Positions 24,113-30,549 of a stretch of DNA of 64,000 nt are shown here, piece after piece. Every line of letters starts with the position of its first letter. Position 1 is the stretch's first letter. Origin of the DNA: DASYGT01 sp035999365 (lineage in GTDB: Bacteria; Actinomycetota; Actinomycetes; Mycobacteriales; Jatrophihabitantaceae); contig DASYGT010000009.1 of NCBI GenBank assembly GCA_035999365.1, positions 59,623 through 123,622 of the forward strand. Direction: 5' to 3'. The notes under the pieces are model-generated. The model was given only the letters and a program-made list of their open reading frames with translations. It was not told the origin of the DNA and ran no database searches. The position numbers and the translations under genes are program-made.

Positions 24113-25076
24113 GCGGCCGCTGGTGCGGCCACCCTCGCGCCACAGCGGGAACGATGCCGAGGACATCGGCACCGATTACGGCGATCACGGCGCAACGACC
24201 GATCAGCATCTCGGCCAGGTCGTCGTCGACGGTCTGGTCCGGCTGCTCGACCTGGAAAACATCGAAGAGGACATCTACCGCGGCGTCAGTCCCAAAGCGA
24301 GATGGCAGCGTGTTTTCGGCGGACAGGTTGCCGGTCAGGCTCTCGTCGCCGCCGGGCGTACGGTGCCCACCGAGCGCCATGTGCACTCGTTGCATTCGTA
24401 CTTCATCCGGTCGGGCGACCCGACAGTGCCGATCGTGTACGAGGTCGATCGGGTCCGCGACGGCCGGTCGTTCAGCACGCGTCGGGTCGTCGCCGTGCAG
24501 CACGGAAAGGCGATCTTCTCGCTGTCGGCGTCCTTCCAGCTCGACCAGCCCGGGATCGACCACCAACCGGCCATGCCCGAGGCGCCGGATCCTGAGACGT
24601 TGCCGACGCTCGAGCAGCGCTATCAGGACTCACCCGACGCGGCGGCGTTCTTCCGGATGCTGCCTCGGCCGATCGACCTGCGCTACGTCGACGATCCGCC
24701 CTGGCAGCAGCACGCGAAGGGTCCGCGCATCGGGCTCACCCGGGTGTGGATGCGTGCTAACGGCACGCTTCCTGCCGACCCGCTGTTGCACGTGTGCGTA
24801 CTGACCTTCGCGTCGGACATGACCCTGCTCGACTCGATCCTGGTGAATCACGGGCTGGCCCCTGGCCTCGACCCGATCTCGATGGCATCACTCGATCACG
24901 CCATGTGGTTCCAGCGCCCGTTCCGAGCCGACGAATGGCTGCTCTACGCGACGAAGTCGCCGTCGGCCGCCGGCAGCCGCGGGCTGGCGACCGGGCGGTT
25001 CTTCTCGCGCGACGGAAGGCACGTGGCGAGCGTCGTGCAGGAGGGGATGATCCGGGTCGGTCATCCCGAGGAGTGA
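24102..25076 (+). CDS. tesB: Acyl-CoA thioesterase II
   Basis: TesB hydrolyses medium- and long-chain acyl-CoAs. The 324-residue double-hotdog protein has the N-terminal motif VFGGQVAGQALVAAGRTVP with HSLHSYFIRSGD. The second hotdog carries SLDHAMWFQRPFRADEWLLY and GRHVASVVQEGMIR; the Asp of SLDHA belongs to the usual catalytic Asp/Thr/Gln set. The ATG inside the end of pyk was chosen since the reading upstream lies wholly within pyk. The 3' end overlaps the convergent decarboxylase gene by 16 nt. Confidence 0.92.
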   Translation: MTSERPLVRPPSRHSGNDAEDIGTDYGDHGATTDQHLGQVVVDGLVRLLDLENIEEDIYRGVSPKARWQRVFGGQVAGQALVAAGRTVPTERHVHSLHSYFIRSGDPTVPIVYEVDRVRDGRSFSTRRVVAVQHGKAIFSLSASFQLDQPGIDHQPAMPEAPDPETLPTLEQRYQDSPDAAAFFRMLPRPIDLRYVDDPPWQQHAKGPRIGLTRVWMRANGTLPADPLLHVCVLTFASDMTLLDSILVNHGLAPGLDPISMASLDHAMWFQRPFRADEWLLYATKSPSAAGSRGLATGRFFSRDGRHVASVVQEGMIRVGHPEE

Positions 25077-26485
25077 CCGCGCAGCAGGTGCCAGGCAGCC
25101 TCGACATGGCGGTCCTCGGTCTGCGGGGAGCCGATCGCGAAGCGCAACGCCACCGCGCCATCGACGAGCGTGTGGGTCAGGTACATCTCGCCCGAGGCGT
25201 TCACGCGTTCCATGAGCGCGCGGTTGGCGTCGTCGCCCGCGCGCAGGCGGAAGGTCACGAGCGCCAGGGGATGCGGCGCAACGATCTCGAAGCGCTCGTC
25301 TGCCGCGACCCATGAGGCGAACTGCTGTGCGAGTTCGACGTGCTTACGGATGTGCGCGCGCAGCCCCTCAGCCCCGTACCAGCGGATCACAGCCCAGAGC
25401 TTGAGCGCCCGGAAGCGCCGACCGAGGGGGACATGCCAGTCGCGATAGTCGATGACGGCTCCCGATTCGGACGCCGAGTTGCGCAGGTAGTCCGGCAGGA
25501 TCGACAGCGCGCCGATCAGGGACGCGCGGTCGGCAACCCAGAACGTGTCGCAGTCGAAGTTGGTCAGCAACCACTTGTGCGGGTTCGTGCAGTACGAGTC
25601 GGCCTCCTCGAGGCCGTCGTTGAGCCATCGCAGCTCGGGCGCGATCGCCGCCACACCGGCCCATGCGGCGTCGACGTGCAGCCATGCGCCATGACGGTGC
25701 GCGATCCTCGCCAGGTCCCGCACGGGATCGACGGCGCCGGTTCCCGTGGCGCCCACCGATGCGACTACGAGCGCGGGCGTGTGCCCCGCCGCCACGTCGC
25801 GCGCGATCATCTCGGCGAGGTGTTCGGGCTGCGCGGCGAGTGTCGTCGGGTCGACCTCGATCCGCCGCAGCGCGTCGGATCCGAGGCCGGCGATGCGGCA
25901 CGCCTTCTCGATCGACGAGTGCGTCTGCCCGGACGTGTACACGGTGTAGTGCCCGGCTGCGACGCCCGACGCCTCGGTCCGCCCCCCACTGACGCGGTGC
26001 AGCGCCGCGAGCAGGGCCACGAGGGCCGCGTCCGAGGCGGAGTGCTGGATGACACCCCCGCCCGCGGACGTGGAGCGGAACCGCTCAGGCAGGCCGAGGA
26101 GTTCGACAAGCCAGTCGAGCACGTGCGTCTCGAGCTCCGTCGCGGCCGGCGAGGTGGCCCACAGCATGCCCTGCACACCGAGTCCGGACGCGAGCAGATC
26201 ACCGAGAACGGCTGGGCCGCTGGCGTTGGCGGGGAAGTAGGCGAAGAACGAAGGGTGCTGCCAGTGCGTGATGCCGGGCAGGATCAGCTCGTCGAGATCG
26301 GCGAGCACGTCGCCGAATGCCTCCCCGCGCTCGGGGGGATGATCCGGCAGGCTGGCGCGGATCTGTCCCGGTTCGACCTGTGCCAGCACAGGAAACGATT
26401 CCAGCCGCTGGTAGTAGTCGGCGATCCAGTCGACGACCTCACGGCCGTATTCCCGGAACTCCTCCGGCGTCATGTGCGCGCTCAC
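25061..26485 (-). CDS. PLP-dependent group II amino acid decarboxylase
   Basis: The 474-residue protein belongs to the aromatic-L-amino-acid/tryptophan decarboxylase family. It shows the N-terminal WIADYYQRLESFPV and THWQHPSFFAYFPAN motifs, HVDAAWAG (PLP-ring aspartate) and the Schiff-base lysine in NPHKWLLTNFDC (near residue 304). It would release CO2 from an amino acid, giving an amine such as tryptamine, phenethylamine or tyramine; the substrate cannot be read from sequence. Start is GTG 26485 or ATG 26473; neither has a clear ribosome binding site. It lies 15 nt after the HTH/LAGLIDADG-like gene on the same strand and may be read through from it. Confidence 0.88.
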   Translation of the reverse strand: MSAHMTPEEFREYGREVVDWIADYYQRLESFPVLAQVEPGQIRASLPDHPPERGEAFGDVLADLDELILPGITHWQHPSFFAYFPANASGPAVLGDLLASGLGVQGMLWATSPAATELETHVLDWLVELLGLPERFRSTSAGGGVIQHSASDAALVALLAALHRVSGGRTEASGVAAGHYTVYTSGQTHSSIEKACRIAGLGSDALRRIEVDPTTLAAQPEHLAEMIARDVAAGHTPALVVASVGATGTGAVDPVRDLARIAHRHGAWLHVDAAWAGVAAIAPELRWLNDGLEEADSYCTNPHKWLLTNFDCDTFWVADRASLIGALSILPDYLRNSASESGAVIDYRDWHVPLGRRFRALKLWAVIRWYGAEGLRAHIRKHVELAQQFASWVAADERFEIVAPHPLALVTFRLRAGDDANRALMERVNASGEMYLTHTLVDGAVALRFAIGSPQTEDRHVEAAWHLLRGHSSG

Positions 26486-26500
26486 GTGAGCATTGTGCCG

Positions 26501-27241
26501 TCAGGTCTTCGGGCCGACGTGTCGCTCGAGCAAGGCGACGGATCTTCGACGGGCTATCGAGATGCTGTTCGGCCGGTTATACCGCCAATCGACGCCAACC
26601 CGATCGAGGACGTTGCCCATGATCTTCAGGATGTCTCGCGATTCGTTGGCGAAGAAATACCTGACGTAGTTGTACCGCTTGCCGCGGACGGTGACGCGGT
26701 TGATCGCCCGGCACCCGTCGGAGTGGATGAGGCCGCGGACGAACGGCCACGGGTGCGTGTCGACGATGACGGACTGCCATCCGTCGAGGACGATGGGTCG
26801 CTCGTGCTTGCGTCCCGGGCCATGCTGCGGGAACAGGCAAGGCCAATGCTTCCAATACGACCCGCGGTCTGTGCACCCGGCGAGCTGCCTCGTGCCCGAT
26901 CGGTTTCCCGATACCTGCTGCACGGCAGCGTCGACCTCAGCCGCGATCTGCGGGTACCCGTCGGCACACGCGATCCGCATTCGAAACACGCGACCTGAAC
27001 GAGCGATGTAACCGTCGCCCAGATACTGACCGAGCAGATAGGCGTATGCGCCTGCCCTGTCGGGTGGGGCGTCCTCGTCGTCACATCGCCAGCAGCGAGC
27101 GAGCGGACGAGGTTCGGTTGGATATCTAATCCAGCGCCATACGGTCGTGCTCGATACTCCGAGCGAGCAAGCGATGACGTCACGGTGTTCGCCGCGCTCG
27201 TGGCGGAGGCGAGCAGCCGCTCTCAGTCGTGGGTCGTACAT
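26501..27241 (-). CDS. HTH plus LAGLIDADG-like protein encoded directly behind tRNA-Leu
   Basis: The 246-residue protein has an N-terminal helix-turn-helix (DVIACSLGVSSTTVWRWI, residues 21-38), a CxxC pair (Cys50, Cys53) and two LAGLIDADG-like motifs: YLLGQYLGDGYI (from residue 68) and FVRGLIHSDGCR (near 170), each with the acidic residue that is catalytic in homing endonucleases. WKHWPCLFPQHGPGRKHER lies between them. I recall many free-standing proteins of this kind in actinobacteria, often near tRNA genes and annotated as regulators; their function is unknown. ATG 27241 is chosen because any longer reading passes into the tRNA. A palindrome abuts the start codon and no ribosome binding site is visible. 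Confidence 0.75.
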   Translation of the reverse strand: MYDPRLRAAARLRHERGEHRDVIACSLGVSSTTVWRWIRYPTEPRPLARCWRCDDEDAPPDRAGAYAYLLGQYLGDGYIARSGRVFRMRIACADGYPQIAAEVDAAVQQVSGNRSGTRQLAGCTDRGSYWKHWPCLFPQHGPGRKHERPIVLDGWQSVIVDTHPWPFVRGLIHSDGCRAINRVTVRGKRYNYVRYFFANESRDILKIMGNVLDRVGVDWRYNRPNSISIARRRSVALLERHVGPKT

Positions 27242-27263
27242 GCGGTCAGCATTGCTGACCGCA
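27241..27263. promoter_or_regulatory. 23-nt palindrome between tRNA-Leu and the HTH gene start
   Basis: The arms TGCGGTCAGCA and TGCTGACCGCA are exact inverted repeats around a single T. One end contains the first base of the downstream ATG. As DNA it could be an operator for the HTH protein. As RNA it would fold into a stem of about ten base pairs with a three-nt loop, placed 12 nt after the tRNA 3' end and holding the start codon. No T-run follows, so a classical terminator is less likely. Confidence 0.7.
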
Positions 27264-27275
27264 CTGACGATCCGG

Positions 27276-27357
27276 TGCCCCCGGTGGGATTCGAACCCAC
27301 ATGCCTTTCGGCAATGGTGTTTGAGACCATCGAGTATTCCAGTTCCTCCACAGGGGC
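27276..27357 (-). tRNA. tRNA-Leu (anticodon CAA)
   Basis: The 82-nt gene folds as a class II tRNA. The acceptor stem is GCCCCTG with CGGGGGC, with discriminator A. The anticodon stem is ATGGT/ACCAT with loop CTCAAAC, giving anticodon CAA. The variable arm is TGCC-GAAA-GGCA and the T arm GTGGG-TTCGAAT-CCCAC. CCA is not encoded. It reads codon UUG. The HTH/LAGLIDADG-like gene begins 34 nt downstream on the same strand. Confidence 0.96.
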
Positions 27358-27371
27358 GTTCGGGCTCATGC

Positions 27372-27394
27372 ATTCTAGCCAAGCTAGGCTTGGC
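27372..27394 (-). promoter_or_regulatory. tRNA-Leu promoter with inverted repeat next to the -10
   Basis: On the minus strand TAGAAT (27377-27372) is a near-perfect -10 placed 14 nt before the tRNA. Directly upstream lies an exact 17-nt dyad, GCCAAGC-CTA-GCTTGGC (27394-27378), filling the place of the -35 to -10 spacer. No good -35 hexamer is seen beyond it (GCGAGC at the expected site). The dyad may be an activator or repressor site and also lies in the upstream region of the divergent pdtaR gene. Confidence 0.5.
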
Positions 27395-27441
27395 GCTCGC
27401 GCTCCTGCGCGCTTGCCGGCATCGATTCGAGAGGGACGCAC

Positions 27442-28056
27442 GTGGCTGCCGCTTCCGCGACTCCACCGCCGGGCCCTCCCTCCACGCGCGTGCTGATCGC
27501 CGAGGACGAGGCGCTCATCCGGCTCGATCTTCGCGAGATGCTGCAGGAGGAGGGCTTCGATGTCGTCGGCGAGGCGGCCGACGGCGAACAGGCCGTCGCG
27601 ATGGCCCGCGACCTGGTGCCCGATCTGCTCATCTGCGACATCAAGATGCCGAAAATGGACGGGATCGCCGTCGCAGCGGTGGTGACAGGTGAACGCCTCG
27701 CTGCCGTCGTGATGCTCACTGCGTTCAGCCAGCGCGACCTGATCGAGCGGGCGCGCGATGCCGGGGCGATGGCCTACCTCGTCAAGCCGTTCCAGAAACG
27801 GGACCTGCTGCCCGCCATCGAGATCGCCACCTCCCGCTTCGCCGAGATCAAGGCACTGGAGGCAGAGGTCACCGGCCTCCGGGAGCGATTGGAAGCCCGC
27901 AAGCTGATCGAGCGGGCGAAGGGCGCCCTGATGTCGCGGCATGCGATGACCGAGCCGGAGGCGTTCCGGTGGATCCAGCGCGCCGCCATGGACAACCGAA
28001 CCTCCATGCGGGCGGTGGCTGAGCTCGTGCTCAGCGGCGACACGCCCCAGCAGTGA
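27442..28056 (+). CDS. pdtaR: ANTAR-domain response regulator (PdtaR-like antiterminator)
   Basis: The 204-residue protein has a receiver domain (about residues 15-130) with phospho-acceptor Asp66 in LLICDIKMPKMDG, acidic pair EDE near the start and Lys in YLVKPF. A C-terminal ANTAR RNA-binding domain (about 140-200; LIERAKGALMSRHAMTEPEAF) follows. ANTAR proteins bind paired RNA hexaloops and prevent transcription termination. In Mycobacterium the unlinked kinase PdtaS phosphorylates this protein; no kinase is encoded here. GTG start with GAGGGA 5 nt upstream. The pyk-tesB-pdtaR-polA-rpsA-coaE order supports the identification. Confidence 0.92.
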   Translation: MAAASATPPPGPPSTRVLIAEDEALIRLDLREMLQEEGFDVVGEAADGEQAVAMARDLVPDLLICDIKMPKMDGIAVAAVVTGERLAAVVMLTAFSQRDLIERARDAGAMAYLVKPFQKRDLLPAIEIATSRFAEIKALEAEVTGLRERLEARKLIERAKGALMSRHAMTEPEAFRWIQRAAMDNRTSMRAVAELVLSGDTPQQ

Positions 28057-28237
28057 TCAACTCACCTGCCGTTCGGAAAGCCGCCCGAATAGCCGGGTGT
28101 GCGGTTGAGATTTGGTCACGACGCGCAAACGCTGCGCGCAGACCAGTGCATTCGCCCCCTGGTGTGGGCTAACGTGCCCTCGATCACGCGGTGCTTCTTG
28201 TAGCGCCCACGGTACGTCCCTCATAGGAGGCTATTCA

Positions 28238-29458
28238 GTGCGAAATCGTACGTTAACCACGATCGCCGTCGTCGTGACAGCGAGTGCAGTGGCGCTGGCA
28301 GGCTGCTCCAGCAGTAAGAAGAAGAGCAGCGGGGGTCTCGGCGGCGGCTCAACCACCTCGGGAAGCTCGTCAAACCAGACCTACACGATCGGCTTCATCG
28401 GCGCGCTGTCGGGCGGTAGCGCACAACTCGGCATCAACGAGAAGCAGGGTGCCACGCTCGCCATCTCCCAGTGGAACGCCGCCAACAAGGGCTTCCAGGC
28501 CAAGCTGGACGCGCAGGACAGTGAGGGTGCAGCCGCCACCGCCCCCGCCGCTGCTACCGCGCTGACCACGAACTCATCCGTCATTGCCACGATCGGCCCG
28601 GCGTTCTCGGGTGAGAGCAAGGCGGTCGACCCGACCTTCTGTGCCGCGGGAATGCCGATCGTGACGGCATCGGCAAGCAACGCGACGCTGCAGGACCAGG
28701 GCTACAACTGCTGGCACCGCATCATCCCGAACGACAACGTCGAAGGCAGCCAGGGCGCTGACTGGTTGGCGCGTACCGGGTCGAAGAAGGTATTCGTGCT
28801 CGACGACGGCAGCCCGTACGGCGAGGGTGTCGCGACGACGGTCGCCACCGAGCTCAAGGCGAAGAACGTCTCTGTCGTCACCGGCCGCGTCCCTTACGTC
28901 ACCGGTTCGACCACGTCGCCGAACTACAACCCGATCGCGAACACGATCGTCAACGACGGTGTCGATGCGCTCTTCTACGGCGGCTACGACAGCCAGACCG
29001 CGCTGCTCGCCAAGGCTCTCGTCGGAGCCGGTTTCAAGGGTCGCGAGGTGTCGGGTAACGGCTCGAAGGACTCGACGTTCACCACGCAGGGCGGTTCTGC
29101 GGCCGAGAAGTGGTACCTCACCTGTGGGTGCCAGGACCCGACCAAGGCTCCGGCGGCGGCCAGCTTCGTCACCGCGTACACGGCGATGTTCCACCAGGCG
29201 CCGAGCACGTACTCCGCGGAGGCCTTTGACGCCGCGAACGTGCTGCTCGACTCGATCAAGAACGCCGCCGCGAAGGGAACGGTCACCCGCGCAAGTGTGT
29301 TGACCGCGCTCAATGCCGAGAACTTCCCCGGCATCACGACGACGATCAAGTTCCAGTCCAACGGTGAGGTGATCCCGAGCAACCTGATCGTGAACCTCTT
29401 CCAGGTGAAGGGTGGCCAGATCGTCGGGCTCGGCGACATCACAAAGATCAACAGCTAG
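28238..29458 (+). CDS. livK: Branched-chain amino acid type ABC transporter, substrate-binding lipoprotein
   Basis: This is the extracellular binding protein of the following transporter. The GTG start is fixed by AGGAGG 7 nt upstream and by the lipoprotein signal peptide RNRTLTTIAVVVTASAVALA with lipobox LAGC (Cys23). A glycine/serine-rich linker leads to a periplasmic-binding-protein type 1 fold beginning YTIGFIGALSGGSAQLGIN. The mature domain has the two-lobe Leu/Ile/Val-binding architecture; ligand is probably a branched-chain amino acid, but related proteins bind urea, amides or short peptides. Upstream 181 nt hold no gene; a hairpin pair lies between this gene and livH. Confidence 0.92.
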   Translation: MRNRTLTTIAVVVTASAVALAGCSSSKKKSSGGLGGGSTTSGSSSNQTYTIGFIGALSGGSAQLGINEKQGATLAISQWNAANKGFQAKLDAQDSEGAAATAPAAATALTTNSSVIATIGPAFSGESKAVDPTFCAAGMPIVTASASNATLQDQGYNCWHRIIPNDNVEGSQGADWLARTGSKKVFVLDDGSPYGEGVATTVATELKAKNVSVVTGRVPYVTGSTTSPNYNPIANTIVNDGVDALFYGGYDSQTALLAKALVGAGFKGREVSGNGSKDSTFTTQGGSAAEKWYLTCGCQDPTKAPAAASFVTAYTAMFHQAPSTYSAEAFDAANVLLDSIKNAAAKGTVTRASVLTALNAENFPGITTTIKFQSNGEVIPSNLIVNLFQVKGGQIVGLGDITKINS

Positions 29459-29464
29459 GTTCCG

Positions 29465-29535
29465 AGTCATCTGCGAGCAGATGACTGTCCAACGATGCAC
29501 ACAGTGAGGGGGCGGGCCGTCCGGCTCGCCCCCTC
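29465..29535 (+). terminator. Two hairpins between livK and livH
   Basis: The first (29465-29486) is an exact dyad AGTCATCTGC-GA-GCAGATGACT just after the livK stop. The second (29506-29535) has a 13-bp stem, GAGGGGGCGGGCC pairing with GGCTCGCCCCCTC (one G-T pair), and loop GTCC. No strong T-run follows. The second is a good intrinsic or attenuator-type terminator, and would leave livK more abundant than the permease and ATPase genes, as is usual for binding proteins. Confidence 0.7.
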
Positions 29536-29598
29536 CTGTTCAACTTCCGGGCTGCCCGCGTTCTCACGCCGGCCGTTGTCGTCAGGGGGACCGTAGGC

Positions 29599-30549
29599 GT
29601 GAGCCACTCGGTGGACTGGTTCCATCAGATCCCACAGAACCTCGTCATCGGGCTTGAGCAGGGGTCGCTGTACTCGCTCGTCGCCCTCGGCTACACGCTG
29701 GTGTACGGCGTCCTGCAGTTGATCAATTTCGCGCACAGCGAAGTGTTCATGGCCGGCTCCTTCGGCAGCTATCTCGTTGTCAACGGCATCGTCGGGAAGC
29801 GACATCTCAGCGGGGCGATGGTCCCGCTCACGCTTCTTGCCGGACTCATCAGTGGCGCGATGGTCGGGGCCGGCGTCGCATGGCTGCTCGAAAAGGTCGC
29901 CTACCGGACGCTGCGGCGCAGCGGGGCGCCGAAGCTGGCGTTCCTGATCAGTGCGATCGGTGCATCGCTGTTCCTGTCGAACTTGGCGGGCAAGCTGTTC
30001 AACCACCTGTCGAACAACCCGTTTCCCAACTACTTCAACGTGAACTTCATCGTGCTGCGGGTCGGTACCGCGAGGGTCAGCCTGATCGTGTTGATCATCG
30101 TGGCCACATCCATCGTCATGATGATCTTCCTGGACTGGATGGTGAACCGGACGAAGCTGGGCCGCGGCATTCGTGCGGTCGCCGAGGATGCGCCGACTGC
30201 GGCGCTGATGGGCATCGACATCGACAAGACGATCTCGCGCACCTTCTTGATCGGTGGAGCACTCGCCGGTGTCGCCGGCTTCATGTTCGGAACGGCATTC
30301 GGCTCCAGCTACCTCATGGGATTCACTCCGGGCGTCAAGGCCTTCGCTGCTGCGGTGCTCGGTGGAATCGGCAACATCCGCGGGGCGATGATCGGCGGAT
30401 TGATTCTCGGTCAGGCCGAGGTCCAGATCGCGGCGTTGCCCTTCGTCGGGGCGAAGTGGAACGACGTGATCAGCTTCGTCGTCCTCGTGCTCATCTTGCT
30501 GATTCGGCCTACCGGCATCCTCGGCGAGCGGTTGGGACGGGCGGCATGA
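29599..30549 (+). CDS. livH: Branched-chain amino acid type ABC permease LivH
   Basis: This 316-residue integral membrane subunit has about eight transmembrane helices. It carries LivH-family motifs GSLYSLVALGYTLVYGVLQL, INFAHSEVFMAGSF and the coupling-helix segment around LGRGIRAVAEDAPTAALMGI, which contacts the ATPases. The C terminus (ISFVVLVLILLIRPTGILGE) is typical. Start is GTG. The stop overlaps the livM start as ATGA. With LivM it forms the channel of the transporter. Confidence 0.94.
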   Translation: MSHSVDWFHQIPQNLVIGLEQGSLYSLVALGYTLVYGVLQLINFAHSEVFMAGSFGSYLVVNGIVGKRHLSGAMVPLTLLAGLISGAMVGAGVAWLLEKVAYRTLRRSGAPKLAFLISAIGASLFLSNLAGKLFNHLSNNPFPNYFNVNFIVLRVGTARVSLIVLIIVATSIVMMIFLDWMVNRTKLGRGIRAVAEDAPTAALMGIDIDKTISRTFLIGGALAGVAGFMFGTAFGSSYLMGFTPGVKAFAAAVLGGIGNIRGAMIGGLILGQAEVQIAALPFVGAKWNDVISFVVLVLILLIRPTGILGERLGRAA

